Part shown: in pieces, positions 23,473 through 34,990 of the stretch
Layout of the letters: each line of letters opens with the position of its first letter
Numbering within the stretch: the stretch's first letter is position 1
The notes under the pieces: model-generated
The model's database searches: none
Told to the model about the DNA's origin: nothing
What the model saw: the letters and a program-made list of their open reading frames with translations, nothing else
Position numbers and translations under genes: made by a program
Origin: Pseudeuparius sepicola
Taxonomy: Eukaryota > Arthropoda > Insecta > Coleoptera > Anthribidae
Length of the DNA: 64,000 nt
Assembly (NCBI GenBank): GCA_963920635.1
Contig: OY987300.1
Coordinates: 55,821,415 to 55,885,414, forward strand
Direction: 5' to 3'

Positions 23473-23560
23473 TACCAAGGCACACATGTTCAACTTTTTT
23501 TTAACTAATGTGGAATTTAGTAAGTAATTTAAATAAACCACATGATCTAAGTCCACCTTA
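23473..23560 (-). repeat. Diverged relative of the hairpin at 4.73 kb
   Basis: GTACCAAGGCACACATGTTC, then AACTAATGTGGAAT and AATAAACCACATGATC follow the minus strand of the 4,729-4,845 hairpin with mismatches and without the GC-rich loop. Confidence 0.55.
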
Positions 23561-23964
23561 TGAAAAATTGGAAACTAAAACCAAATTAAATCCTTCATAA
23601 AAAGTATTCAGAAAATTTTTTCATTCACTCGAAGTGAAAGTTTTTTTTTTACTTGCAATTTTTGAAATAATTCCGATTTTAAGTGAGATTCTTTTAGTCA
23701 TTCTAATAAAACAAATCCTTCTCATGTCATAAATAAACAAAATGCACAGGCCCTTCAAAAAAATTAGTCGCCATCTGCGAGCAAAATACCGAATCGCTTA
23801 TTGCGTCTTGCTAGATTGAGCTAACTAATAGACCACTCCGCGTGTATCGAATCTGCGGCCGTCCTTCAATGACAATTTTAAGACAACCTTTGTCTTTTAG
23901 AAAAATGAGACTAAATCTGGACATGCTTGTATAATACTATAAAAATAATAATAAATAGGTACCT

Positions 23965-24030
23965 AATAATATTAATTCTCACTCTTACAATACTCCAAAC
24001 TAGGAGTACTGAATGCTTGTGCTGGGGAGG
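23965..24030 (-). repeat. Repeat R, copy 2 (inverted)
   Basis: Reverse complement of the repeat at 15.5 kb: TTACAATACTCCAAACTAGG and AGTACTGAATGCTTGTGC are readily aligned. Confidence 0.65.
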
Positions 24031-24551
24031 GAGGCAATTACTATTATTTTGTCTTCGTTGCCATTTGCGGCTAGGGCCGACTTTTCCCTATAGAATTAGG
24101 ATAACATTCGCTCAAGTACTACGGAAAATCCTTGAAAACCCAGCGAGTGTAAAGACAATTAGTAAATCATAGAAAAAGCTAGTAATACCGTGAATCCACA
24201 TTTTGTCCAGAGCTCTTGGACATCAGCAGTTTTTTTTTCTACAAAGACACGTGCATGCAGTCTGCCTCGACCTCGATTCGAACCAAAGTCTATCGAAGGC
24301 TGAAAAACATGCAATCTAAATAGTTAGCAATGCTGCCAATGCTCCGGACATCGTAAGCGAGGCCCCATATAATATTAGTATAATCATTCTATTTTATTGG
24401 AATTTTATTTGTCAGTTATTTTGCAATACTTACATTTTGCAAAAATGAACATCCGCGAAATTTGACAAATTGACGTTCAACTAAGGTTGAAATATATGAT
24501 ACGATAAGATAAAACTTAGACACCTGTTTAAAAAGTGTATTGTTTTGTTCC

Positions 24552-25045
24552 CATAGGCGGTTCTAGGTGGGGGCTTGGGGGCTAAACCCCCCAAATGTTG
24601 AAATAGCCCCACCAAATTTATTCTTCTCTACCAAACCTCTACTTACTGACACAACTAAGAACGATTATTATTTTTAATTTAGTGGGGATTTGAGTTCATT
24701 GGTAGAGCATTGGACTGGTAACAGAGGTTGGAGCTCCCACTGGTGTCAAACATTTTTAACAATAACATTTTTTTCATTAAAAAAATAGTTATTATTTTGA
24801 ACCTTTTTTTGTTAAATTATTAAAAGTAGATAGGTAGTATTTTCTTATGAATCAATATTAGGTTTTTTTATAGTAATTACTTATGTAATATGTAAGTATA
24901 TATTGTTATGTGAAACAATCCAGTTACTTGTTAACAAAATTTCTTTTGTATAATAATAATCACAAAAAATATGGTCACCTTAGCTATATATGCCAGGGCC
25001 CCGGGGCTTAAGCCCCCCCCAAAACAAAAGCTCTAGAACCTCCTA
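24552..25045. mobile_element. hAT-like MITE with 8-9 bp target duplication
   Basis: Ends CATAGGCGGTTCTAG on the left and CTAGAACCTCCTA on the right. Flanking direct repeats TTTTGTTCC (24,543-24,551 and 25,046-25,054) are identical; 8 bp of this is the hAT-type duplication. Just inside both ends are G- or C-runs (GGGGGCTTGGGGGC; GCCCCCCCC). No transposase. A tRNA-like segment lies within. Confidence 0.8.
24683..24745 (+). other. tRNA-like segment inside the MITE
   Basis: GGGGATTTGAGTTCATTGG, TAGAGC, then GGTTGGAGCTCCC about 20 bases on resemble the A box/D arm and B box/T arm of a tRNA. I cannot close an acceptor stem and the B box is off consensus, so this is not called a tRNA gene. A captured tRNA or SINE fragment is possible. 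Confidence 0.35.
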
Positions 25046-25049
25046 TTTT

Positions 25050-25660
25050 GTTCCGTATATTCGGAACTTGTGCCGTGTGTTGTTCACACCATCCAATCCA
25101 AGCTCTACTAAATAATGAATCAAAGCTCTATCAATACTTGATTTGGAAAAACGTTGAAGTGCCGGGACCGATCTGGCACCGCCGCGCGTTGCATTATTTA
25201 GACCGCAAATAAATAGAAATCGCCCGCCCCCGTCTAACATTGCAATTTCATAACCCTGCATAATGCAGTTGGGAGAGGCGCGCGTGGGCGCGATATTTTT
25301 ACTGCCTCGCCGCTAGAGCTGGATGTCGGCCCTTCCGGCGCGAACACGACAAAAACAAGGTCATATAAATTTCAGGCTGCACATTGGCCACGTCACGAGG
25401 ATATGTCCCCCTGTCGCCAATTCGACCGGCACGGCCGTACGTGATCCGACTCTGCCGGGGTCAGGTGGTAAAAGGAGAACCTGTTTTCGTTTTGGGAATG
25501 GGGCGGAGGGGGAGGTTTTGTTCTAGGAGCCCTCCTCCCATTTTGGGTCCGGGGAGTCTGTACTGGCTGAGTCAGATGAAATTCAATTCCCAGCCGTCTC
25601 CGTGGAGTAGGTACAGAACCTTTTTAGAGCCTGATGTTCTGAGGGATATTAGAAATGTTT
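25050..25660. other. GC-richer island
   Basis: Raised G+C and CpG from 25,050 to about 25,560 (CACCGCCGCGCGTTGC, GAGAGGCGCGCGTGGGCGCG, GGGGCGGAGGGGGAGG). Two plus-strand frames overlap (25,323-25,526 and 25,384-25,662) and one minus-strand frame (25,261-25,043) is open; none resembles a known protein and overlapping openness is expected from GC-rich DNA. Candidate conserved non-coding or promoter sequence. Confidence 0.3.
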
Positions 25661-25800
25661 AGAATTGTTTGGATTGACAGACAACTTTTTCCATTACCAC
25701 TAACTTTTCCGCTGTTGCGGTTTTCGCAATGTTGATTTTAAACGAATTTAAGAAACGTCTGATGGGTTCATTAGCTAAATCAAAGACAAGCTAAATCAAT

Positions 25801-26760
25801 ATAAGGTATATTAGCCAAATAACGCCATGTCCCTAATAACGCCAGACGCCATCTTTTAGAAATCCACTAATGCAATATAAAAACTTTGCCGTATAGTTTT
25901 GTAGGTTTCTACCAAGGAAAGCAATGGGCTATAAAAAGAATCTTTCTGGATGCAACAGGTGTCGCAACATGCATTGCCATAATTTACACGCAACAACGTT
26001 ACTGGCGGTAGAGTTTTTGTTGCAAGATTTCTGTTGTTTCATCATTGTATAAATTGCATTTGTTGACACCCACGTCATCTTTGGCAAGTTTATGTTAGAC
26101 CTAGTTCATATTTTGAATCAAAATATAAGTAGTTTTTGTAAAATCAGTACCGTAAATTTTAGGTTAAGTGCGCTTAATAACGCCAGTGAAAAAAGGCGCA
26201 AAGCAATACAAGTCGTTGTCAGAGATTTTCTTCTTCTTCTTCTTCTGTAAAAAACAATTCGGAAAAAAGGAAAAAAGCCTCAGTTCAAGCGAGTTGTTAT
26301 TGCTTTGTTTGTCAAAAACATCGGGTCCGTGATAGTTATGCGTCTGTGTGTCATTTGTAACCGTTACGTTCACGAGGAGTGTGTAGGATTATCCAAAGAA
26401 GATAACATTTCATTTGTTTGTTATGATTGTAAGTTTTAACTAAATTTTAATAAATACTTACGTTAGTAATTATTGTTTTTTTATTTTTATATAGACAATT
26501 TTGATTTTTTTTTTAAATAAAATCACAGTTGGCGTTATTTGGGACAGGGTGTTCTTAAAAGCGCCAACTGTAGCACACATAAAAAAAATTTTGTTAATTT
26601 GTAACATCAAAAAAAAAAACAGTGTACCTACCGTGTTTTTTGTTCTAGGTATAACATATCAGATAATAATTACCAAGATTCATAAAATTTTGAAAAATAT
26701 TAAAAAGCTGTACAAAATCGAACGTTAGTATGGCGTTATTTGGGTCAAATACCTTATTGC
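25801..26760 (+). mobile_element. Probable pogo-type element derivative
   Basis: Imperfect terminal inverted repeats: ATAAGGTATATTAGCCAAAT/AACGCCAT on the left (25,801-25,828) and ATGGCGTTATTTGGGTCAAAT/ACCTTAT on the right (26,730-26,756). The AATAACGCCA word recurs inside at 25,835, 26,175 and 26,530, like subterminal transposase sites. A decayed PHD-like finger at 26.3-26.4 kb resembles the C-terminal finger of some insect pogo-like transposases. No DDE core remains. TA flanks are plausible. The family assignment is inferred. Confidence 0.5.
26296..26438 (+). pseudogene. PHD-like zinc-finger remnant (transposase C-terminus)
   Basis: Reading CYCFVCQKHR in one frame (from about 26,298) and then CNRYVHEECVGLSKED ... 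SFVCYDCKF in the next restores a C-x2-C, C-x2-C, H-x2-C, C-x2-C pattern ending at a stop at 26,438. A frameshift near 26,355 separates the halves. Similar fingers end several insect DDE transposases of the pogo/jerky type and also occur in host PHD proteins. The surrounding inverted repeats favour a transposon origin. Confidence 0.5.
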
Positions 26761-29499
26761 TACAATATAGATAACGAACTTATGCATTTCACAATTCATT
26801 AAAATTTATATATATTCCACAAAAAGTGTGCTATATTTTTAAATAGGTAGCAAATGCCATTTTTTAAGTTTTTTTTATTTAAGCCTCTCTTCTCTTCTGA
26901 TATATACCTCTCAGGGTGTAGCGGTTCTTGATGTTTATTATATAAATTACCCATACTTTAATAATGATGAAACATGAAACATGTTTTAATATGTTAATGT
27001 ATAATAGGGATGCGCATTCATATGATTCTCGAACAAGGAATCAATTCCAAGGACTCGACTAAATGTAACAAAGAATTAATCACTTATAATAGGCACTAAC
27101 ATATTTAATAAGAGATCGACAAATGTTACAAAAACTGATAGTGTCGTTCAATTTAAAAATAAATTATAAATAAATTAGATTTTATGTTTTGACTTTTATT
27201 TTCTGTATTTGTTAAAAACCATATATATTTTTATTAATGTTTACATGACAACCCATTTCTTGGTAACTGCAGTTCTAATGGAATGATCACGGTGCTTCCT
27301 CAACTTAGGTACTCTATCCGACTTCATATCAAATCACTTAAGTTTTTCATATTGCAGATCAGCATTTTTTGTAAATTTCATCAGACTTTAGTGGTTTTTT
27401 TATAAGTACCTATTTTTTTCATAGGGATCGGTCTTGCAAACTAAATTTTGTCAAAATCAGTTATTGACTCATAATATCGGTGCTCAACAAGAATAAAGAA
27501 AGAGGCAATCACAGGACATTTTTTTTCTCGTTTAGGGTTAGGGATATAGGGAGAGATGTGGTAGTTTCGCTGTTGCTACCCTCAAGTCGCATGCTTTCGG
27601 GTTAAGTGAATTTATTATTCCGTGCGTTTTTCTAAGTCGCATCCTAAACTTTTTTTACGGTATGATATTTCCTGGACTGTATGTATAAGTAACTTATTAA
27701 CTAATTTAGTTTACGGGCCTTCCCATTTCTTAGCCTAGTATATAGGTAGATCTCATAGATGTATATTAAGGCTGTATTAGTTGACTCTGAGTAGGTATAC
27801 CTATACATTTCCATTCTATTTCTCAATGTTACCATTTCAGTTCCCAGCAATAAGTGCTGCTGAGTATGGTGAGTGTAATTATTAAGAGAAATTTTCAACA
27901 TTCTCAAGTATTGTTTTTCTCACTTCTATACGTCAACGACATTCAATTATTGAACTATAATCGAATCAATCCATAAAAATGCTCAATGTTTTTTACCTTC
28001 AATCTGTCGTTTCGATCTTTGCAAAGCGGTTAGAAACTATTATATGGAAAACTAATCATTACAAACCAAGTACTTCAAGGTGCTCTCTTGGTTGCACTTT
28101 TGTTAAACGCAGTGGCCCTCAGAATACAAAAAAGGAAAAGTAGCCAGATATAATATCTACAAGAGTAATATTTTCAGATATATCTGCAAAATATATACCT
28201 AAATACGCTTGTTTTCCAGTGTTTTCTATTCTCTTTTAGATAGATTTTCTTTTGGTATCTAGAGTTGCCACGAGACGAGACAAACGTTATCTCGTTGTCT
28301 CGTCTCTAGTTTTGTCTCGTTTCTCTCAAGTTGTTTTCATTTTTTGGTTTATAACTAATTTAGAATATGTATTTAATAGGTGTTTATAACAAGCAGGTAT
28401 TTTACTTATCACTTTTACTTTTACGCCACTGTTTTTTTAGTTTGATACTTTTATCAGATCAAACAATTTTAAAAGTACAACTTTCTTGTATGTTAACTTT
28501 GGCTTTATTCGTATCGATTTGACATTCGATGAAAACATTTAAAAAATATTTTTTGAGGTAACCAGGCCTTAGAAAAAAAGGTATTGCTTTTAATTAAAGC
28601 TAAAAAAATATAGAGTTTAGAAATGGCTAAATTAAAATGTTATCGTCCTGGCGCCCTGTAAACCGGAGAGCAGTATTTCACAGAAAAATGTTTCAGTATT
28701 TCTTTTAGTTTTAATAATACTTGAGTATCATCCTGACAAAATTTAAAAAATATGGGCATTTTTTTATTCTGCTTCATGAGGTCTGGCGACCTGCGAAAAA
28801 AACACTTTTCAATTTTTTGCAGCAAAACTCGAAAGCCAAGTTGATATATGAAAAAAAAGTAGAGAAAGAAAAAAGTTGTACATACTATTAATTGTTTAAT
28901 TTGACAGTATCAGACTATCAGATTTTAGAAATGAATAAAAACTGATTTTTTTAATAAGGTAAATTTAGCATCTTGTCAGATATTGTTGTTTTCACGATAA
29001 GTCATTTTTGCAAAGTTAAATACACACAGGGGGTCCCAATTCGAACCATAACATGCCTGCAATATTGTTTTATTAATCCATTTTCACCAAAGGTTTTTCA
29101 GATGTGTCAATAATTAAAATACATACATCTCTATTAAACGCACACCAGTCGTAAGTCATTAAAATTTTCACGTATCAGAAGATCTGATTATGCTCTGAAT
29201 AGTAAACAATTTTGGAAAATTGAAGCAATTAGAAAATTGTCGTTGCTTAAAAACCGAAGTCAGCTGATTATTATTTGCTTTTTCCAAAATCTATTCCATG
29301 TGATATTTTTGCATGATGAAATTAAATTCTTAAATAAAAAAAAACGCAATGCATTAATGTATTTAAAAAAAGGATAGGTTATAGGCAGTAAGGTTTCACT
29401 TCGTTTTATTTTTGTATTATGGTAGATATATACTACACAAAGATTCGAAAACAGTCAATTTGGTACTCTATACGTCATAAAATTTGTATTAATACCAAA
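26761..29499. other. Unassigned AT-rich sequence
   Basis: No gene recognised. A short run of alternating ACGAGACA/TGTCTCG words at 28,270-28,325 (TCTCGTTGTCTCGTCTC) is locally repetitive. Frames at 27,907-27,701 and 28,825-28,640 (minus) are short and featureless. Confidence 0.35.
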
Positions 29500-30065
29500 T
29501 TCGTTTGGACCTGGAGATCCAGTTGTAGGTTAGTAAATGGAGAGAGGTATGAAATATTTTTTTATAAATAATGTACTATTATGCCTTCTTGTTTTATTTT
29601 ACTATTCTGAAAAAGCTTCATATATAAGCTCTATACCCGTTGAGCCCCAACCCTTTCATTCCTGCTGTATATACCTTTTCAGGCGAGACTATGTATTTAC
29701 CGTGGAAACTCGAGGGATCTATCGCTGGCGTCTTGTTTTTCTTTTATTTTCTATTTACCCTGGTAGGATTTTATATGAGTTCCGCCTTATACCTCGGAAT
29801 CATTCCGATCTGGTCCTTTTCCTCGACTCAATATATCCAGGCTCGCTTTTTGTGTAATTCGGGGAGATGGAGGTATTTGAGCGCACCTGCGTGTTTGGGA
29901 AAATTTCGAGATCCGGGCTCTTGTTTATACAGAAACGAATACTTGCCGGGGAATGTGAGCCGGCTGATATTGGATTTCAAGGCGGACCTGTGGGAAATTG
30001 TATTAAATAAGTTTTAAGTGTGTTCCATTTTGGAGCAAGATATACGCCGATCTGGGGAATGATAA
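29500..30065. other. GC-richer island with overlapping open frames
   Basis: Two plus-strand frames overlap for about 220 bp (29,537-29,857 and 29,640-30,017). The first begins with a hydrophobic stretch (FFINNVLLCLLVLFYY) and the second contains one (AGVLFFFYFLFTLVGFYM), but neither resembles a known protein. Hydrophobic runs arise easily from T-rich DNA. 29,860-30,060 looks balanced and non-repetitive. Candidate conserved non-coding element; a lineage-specific gene cannot be excluded. Confidence 0.25.
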
Positions 30066-30725
30066 ATATCCGCCATTATTTTAAGAGGACGTAGCTGATA
30101 GGTCTCGATTAATACTTAATATTTCCTTGCTTAATCTCTGCTTAAAGCGGTATTTAAAATGTGTAAAAAATATTTCTCCAAACTGCCAAATATATCTAAA
30201 CAAAATTATATGTATACACATAGCAAATAGGCTCTTTTAATGAATAAATCGAGTTTGTTGTGACAGAAACAAAAGGCAATAAGAGATAATTTTTATTTCG
30301 AATTAAATTCTACACATTCTACGAAATTTCCTAAGCTTTCTTGTGCAGAATAATTCACGTAGGTGTAAATAAAATAGGTGGCCACACAGACGTGGGCGGT
30401 CCCTATCGGCAATAATCTGCATAAAAAAATCGACCGTTAAAACAATATTTTGACAGCTACTTTCAAAAGGAAAATAATTATAATGTATCTGATACAGAAG
30501 CTATAAACCAATCTATATTCATAAGGCTGTAATTCGCCAAATCTAAATGAATTACTTGTAATTTCCAGTTAACTTTATTATTATTTATAGTATTGAAGTG
30601 GCATTTTCATTCAAAACGACTGCAGCAATTTTTATAGCCAATGTAAATACACTTAAGCGGTTAGTGTTAAATTGATAAATTGGTAAATATTCAAAAGTTA
30701 TCGTTTTTGGGTCATCGTCGTATCT

Positions 30726-30752
30726 ACATAATATTATAATAATATTATGTAA
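30726..30752. repeat. AT palindrome
   Basis: TACATAATATTATAATAATATTATGTA is a near-perfect 27-bp palindrome able to form a hairpin. No flanking element is visible. Confidence 0.75.
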
Positions 30753-30963
30753 GTATGGGAATTTAGCATTTATATTTTAAAATTTGAATTTCGACACTCC
30801 GTATCTTTTTAGGCATGCGTTTTCGACCCCACCTTCATTCAGCCCTAGAATCCAGTACAGTGTTTTTTAAAACAAACTGTCTTAATTCGTACACATTATA
30901 ATACCTTATAAAAACAATTTAATGGTATTCTGCTCTTTGGAAGTGTTTTTGCTTCAGGAAGTA

Positions 30964-31319
30964 TACAGGGTGGGGAAAATTTCGCTGCTCATTATTGGCA
31001 ACTTTGAAACTACGAAAGATATAATACAACATCGCTCAAATTAAACAAAAGTTGTGCTATCATCTAATATCATACCCCTACAATCTACTGTTATGAAATC
31101 CCCGATGTATTTATTTATTCATGTGTTATATATTAAAAAACATAATTTTTGAAGGTGATTTTTCGCATCGGTAACCCGAATTTAATAAAACTTGATAGTT
31201 TTAGGTTTCCGGTCATGGCCAACTCGATTCCGTTGTCAGAAATTGTATAGGGCTTCTACATTTCTCGAAACCACAGCCGAGATACCAATGGTGGACGTTG
31301 GAATTTTTACCACCCTGTA
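30964..31319. mobile_element. MITE N (CAGGGTG ends)
   Basis: TA-CAGGGTGGGGAAAATTTC at 30,964 and AATTTTTACCACCCTG-TA ending at 31,319: about 16 bp of imperfect terminal inverted repeat and TA at both ends, 356 bp in all. Unlike most neighbours it is not a long fold-back. No coding capacity. Confidence 0.8.
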
Positions 31320-32725
31320 ATAATCCCATAATGCTATATACGATTTATTCTAGAAGACTTAAACTGGTATTTCACTTTTACAAACAACGGTTGCAGCAAA
31401 ATATACCATTTGGTTAGTATAGAGTAGGTATACGCCATAATAATTATGGCGTACCCACTCCATTCATCACTGTTTGTCACCAACGTAGTATAGGTATACC
31501 GTTTCATGCAGATTTCGCGCAACTAAATTATTGTTTGGCATTTTTATGAATTGTGTTTGTATGCACTTTAATATACGAGGACATTGTAAACAATAAATTG
31601 CCGCTAACAATTTCCATTTCACATTTTGTGAAAAAATTTTTGAAAATAAGATATTTTGCCTACACTTGCAGTTGCTACAAAATGCGTATAAAAATGACGT
31701 TCTTTTGTCAATAAAAATAAAACAAAGTAAGTAACAAAATAGAACTAATAAAATAATGTTTTTTCCTTCGTACCAGTAGCTAACCGGATGCTTATATTTA
31801 TTTTTCGCCTATAGTTTACAGTGGTGCTCAGCCTTGGCCATACCTACTAGAATACAAATGGTTATGTTAAACCATTGAATCCAATCAGCATTAATAAATT
31901 TTTTCTTCTTTGGCGTGAGCTTAAGAGACTTTGCTTGTAATTAGTTTTATGCATTTTAGTTCCGCCGGTAAATTTTACTCATATGGTTATCGACCTCTTA
32001 AAGCTAACACGAGGCATGGGAAATTAATTTAATTATAAAATGTTTTCGTAGAATGTAATAATTATTGAGAGTATACTGAGTATAGTATACGTTCCGCCCT
32101 TTTTGGAATGGGCGCGAGAGGTGTCCAATTGGTAAGAATAGTAGGTATGTGGGTTACAATACCTTTAGAAAGTCTGTGTTACCTGATTGGCCGGACTTTC
32201 TAAAAATGGGTGACATATTCTTGAAATAGAAAGTTTGAGGGTTGATGCAATATTTCCATTTACTTCGCTAATCTTCGTTGGCTGATTCGCTCCATTAGAT
32301 AAATCAGTGCAATTTAATTAATTCTTCTTAATTGTTTATGTAGTTGTAGTTATGTATGTAAAATGAGTTTATATAAATAACGTTATTTAACGAGAACAGT
32401 AATTATTTTCAGCGTCATTATTGTAAGCTGTTCCACTTTTTTTATTATTATACCCTCATTATTGTATTCCAGTAACAATGATATGGAGTTGTTTTAACAA
32501 TTTATGAAATCGTTTATGAAATAAATATTGTGAGGATATTTAATCAGTTTTGGAATCGGCCCAATTTTTATATAAAATTTTGTCAAGAGGGGGTGCAGAA
32601 ATATACCTACTATATTTTTTTTATAGGTACTCATCTCGAAAACGTTTGCATATTATCCCTTCCCCCCTAACTAAATTCGCTACAAAATAGAAGTCAATTC
32701 TGAGTCAATATGCCTTAAACCGTTA
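31320..32725. other. Unassigned AT-rich sequence
   Basis: No coding region or repeat structure recognised, apart from a small inverted pair around 31,435 (GCCATAATAATTATGGC), a perfect 17-bp palindrome. Confidence 0.35.
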
Positions 32726-33501
32726 TACAGTATGATTTTTTTAGGTCTACCACCGCCATTTTCTCGCTTATTTTACGCCATAAAAAAAGCGTAAGAAACA
32801 AAAATGTTGCAATTTTGGACAGCTAAGTGGTGCTGCAAAAGAAATCGGCATCCATGGCCAACTTGTCGCGCAATATTAAAAATAGGTACCTCAAATTGAG
32901 CAAAACTATTAATAGCCGTGGAATGTTTATTTTAAGAGACAGAGGAAAACTTGTATAATGAAAATTGATGGCACTGAGAAGCTTAATCCATCCACGTAGT
33001 CAGATAGTTTCAGCAAATTACACAGGGTCTTCGGCTCTCTTGAGGCCATGAAAATTTTTGTCGATTTAAAGTTTTTTTAGTACACCGCGAAAAGTTAATA
33101 ATATTTTGTTTTCTTACGTATTTTCTGTGTGGCCTAAAATAAGCGAGAAAATCGCTTAATAAGAAATAAACAAAAAAAATTTCATAGCCTCAAGAGAGCC
33201 GAAGATCCTGTGTAATTTGCTGAAACTATCTACGTGGATGGATAAAGCTTTTCAGTGCCATCAATTTTCAATATAAAAGTTTTCCTCTGTCTCTTAAAAT
33301 AAACATTCGACGGCTATTAATAGTTTTGCTCAATTTGAGGTATTTTTAATATTGCGCGACAAGTTGGCCATGGATGCCAATTTCTTTTGCAGCACCACTT
33401 AGCTGTCAAAAATTGCCACATTTTTGTTTCTTACACTTTTTTTGTAGGGCGCAAAATAAGCGAGAAAATCGCGGTGGTATATCTAAAAAAATCATCCAGT
33501 A
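32726..33501. mobile_element. Fold-back MITE F (CAGTATG ends)
   Basis: Almost entirely inverted repeat, arms of about 380 bp around a centre near 33,105. It starts TA-CAGTATGATTTTTTTAG and ends CTAAAAAAATCATCCAG-TA. Shared arm words include GCCAACTTGTCGCGCAATATT and CACAGGGTCTTCGGCTCTCTTG (left) with their complements on the right. The next element begins at the very next TA. A mosaic relative lies at 60.2-61.3 kb. Confidence 0.9.
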
Positions 33502-34631
33502 TACAGGGTGAGTCATTAATAATGGCACATAGTGCAACCCCATATATTTTCGGTCAAAATATTACGATTTAGGCTAATATGCCTTATAGAAATGTTGTTT
33601 GTTTTATGAAATTGCACTTTGGCTACATCTCCCAACATAATCAAGCGGCTGAACTGAAATTTGGCACTGCTATGTTTTTGGGGATGGAGAATAATCTGAA
33701 AATGTCAATTACTACGCATCTCGCAGAGGGCGCCACTTGCGCTGTTTTTGGATCGTGCTTTTACTCGTAACTTTTTTGAGGTTATCTTTTTGGTCCTGCA
33801 GGTCTATCTTTTTAGAGCCTTTTTTCATTCTGCGACAAAGAGGTACCCTTTTTTCGTAACAAATCAACCGTTTGCGTTGAAATTGTCAAAATGTGCCCCA
33901 AAACACATGTAGACTTCAATATTCGAAAAATAAAATTTTCACCTACTGCTTTCAAATATTACACAACGACAGTACTATTTAAAGCTAGAAAAAAAAAACC
34001 ATTTGAACAATGTCCCAAAAGATATTCACTTTCAAAATGGAACGGATTGAAACTCGACAAAATTTTGACACCCTATTTCAAGAAAACGAACGTGTTTCGA
34101 CCAATGTTCATTTGGCATTTTTTTCTTAATTTTCAATGTACAGCTGATCTGTAACATTTTAAAGCATTAGGTGAAAATTTTATTCTTCGAATATTGAAGT
34201 CAACAGGTGTTTTGAGGCACATTTTGGCAATTTCAACGCAAAAGGTTGATTAGAATTTGATTTGATCGTTATGAAGCAAGAGTACCTCTTTGTTCCTGAA
34301 TGAAAAGATGCACTAAAATGATGGACCTGCAGGTCCAAAAAGATAACCTGACAAAAGTTACGAGTAAAAGCACGATCCAAAAACAGCGCAAGTGGCTCCC
34401 TCTGTGAGGTACGTAAAAATTGACATTTTCAGCTTTTTCTCAATCCCAAAGCTGCGCCAAATTTCAGTTCAGCAGATGTAGCCAAAATGCAATTTCAAAA
34501 AACAAACTTCAACGCCCTCGTATCTCTTAAACAAACAACATTTCTATAAGGCATATTAGCCTCAATCGTCATATTTTGGCCCAAAATATATGCGATAGCA
34601 CTATGTGCCATTGTTAATGACTCATCCTCTA
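33502..34631. mobile_element. Fold-back element E (CAGGGTG end)
   Basis: Starts TA-CAGGGTGAGTCATTAATAA and ends TTAATGACTCATCCTC-TA. The arms are about 530 bp, e.g. GCCTTATAGAAATGTTG on the left against CAACATTTCTATAAGGC on the right, and GATCGTGCTTTTACTCG against CGAGTAAAAGCACGATC. The right terminus has two substitutions. The centre is near 34,080. Short frames inside are shadows. It abuts element F with a shared TA-TA junction. Confidence 0.9.
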
Positions 34632-34769
34632 TAATATATAAAAAAAGAATCAGATTATATTGTGCCTTAGAGCATTTTCGCAAACCTCTTTGGAAAATAT
34701 AATTAGGTAGATATACCTATTTAACTTAACTCCAGTTATTTTTCTTCAGCAAGTACTTTTCCACACAAA

Positions 34770-34990
34770 TCACAAAGGTTTTGATATTTGAGCACCCTTC
34801 GTGGCTACTTTTTTTACAATGCAGACCATTAAATTCAGTCGTCACGACTTTTTTGCATTTTCATACTTTTCACGAAATGTTCACCACATCTGTAGTGAAT
34901 TTTCACTATTTATATTCTTTGCTGCAGCGTATATGGTTCCATTTTCTTAAATCGGATAGTTATTACTTCATAACAGTCAAAAATAACATC
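34770..34990 (-). pseudogene. N-terminal fragment of a DUF4817-type transposase
   Basis: On the minus strand: ITIRFKKMEPYTLQQRI (from about 34,975), a stop, IVKIHYRCGEHFVKS. This matches the start of a widespread insect transposase group whose N-terminus reads 'M..Yt..qRi.iVk.yy.nG.n'. It then decays into stops. Only about 60 residues remain and no catalytic domain follows. The related segment at 39,692-39,985 shares both DNA and protein similarity. Confidence 0.55.

Noticed and set aside
24230..24345. GGTTCGAATC on the minus strand as a tRNA B box
   Set aside because: I could not find an A box at the right distance or close an acceptor stem.
25323..25662. Overlapping GC-rich frames as possible exons
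   Set aside because: No domain; overlapping frames in the same CpG-rich stretch.
26229..26248. CTT-rich tract as a meaningful microsatellite
   Set aside because: Only about six units, common in AT-rich insect DNA.
29537..30017. Two overlapping frames with hydrophobic segments as possible membrane proteins
   Set aside because: T-rich DNA produces such runs easily; the two frames overlap out of phase and neither resembles a known protein.
34495..34683. 62-codon minus-strand frame ending element E
   Set aside because: Shadow of the fold-back arm; its partner (33,387-33,572 plus) shares SLTMAHSA-like residues only because the DNA is inverted.
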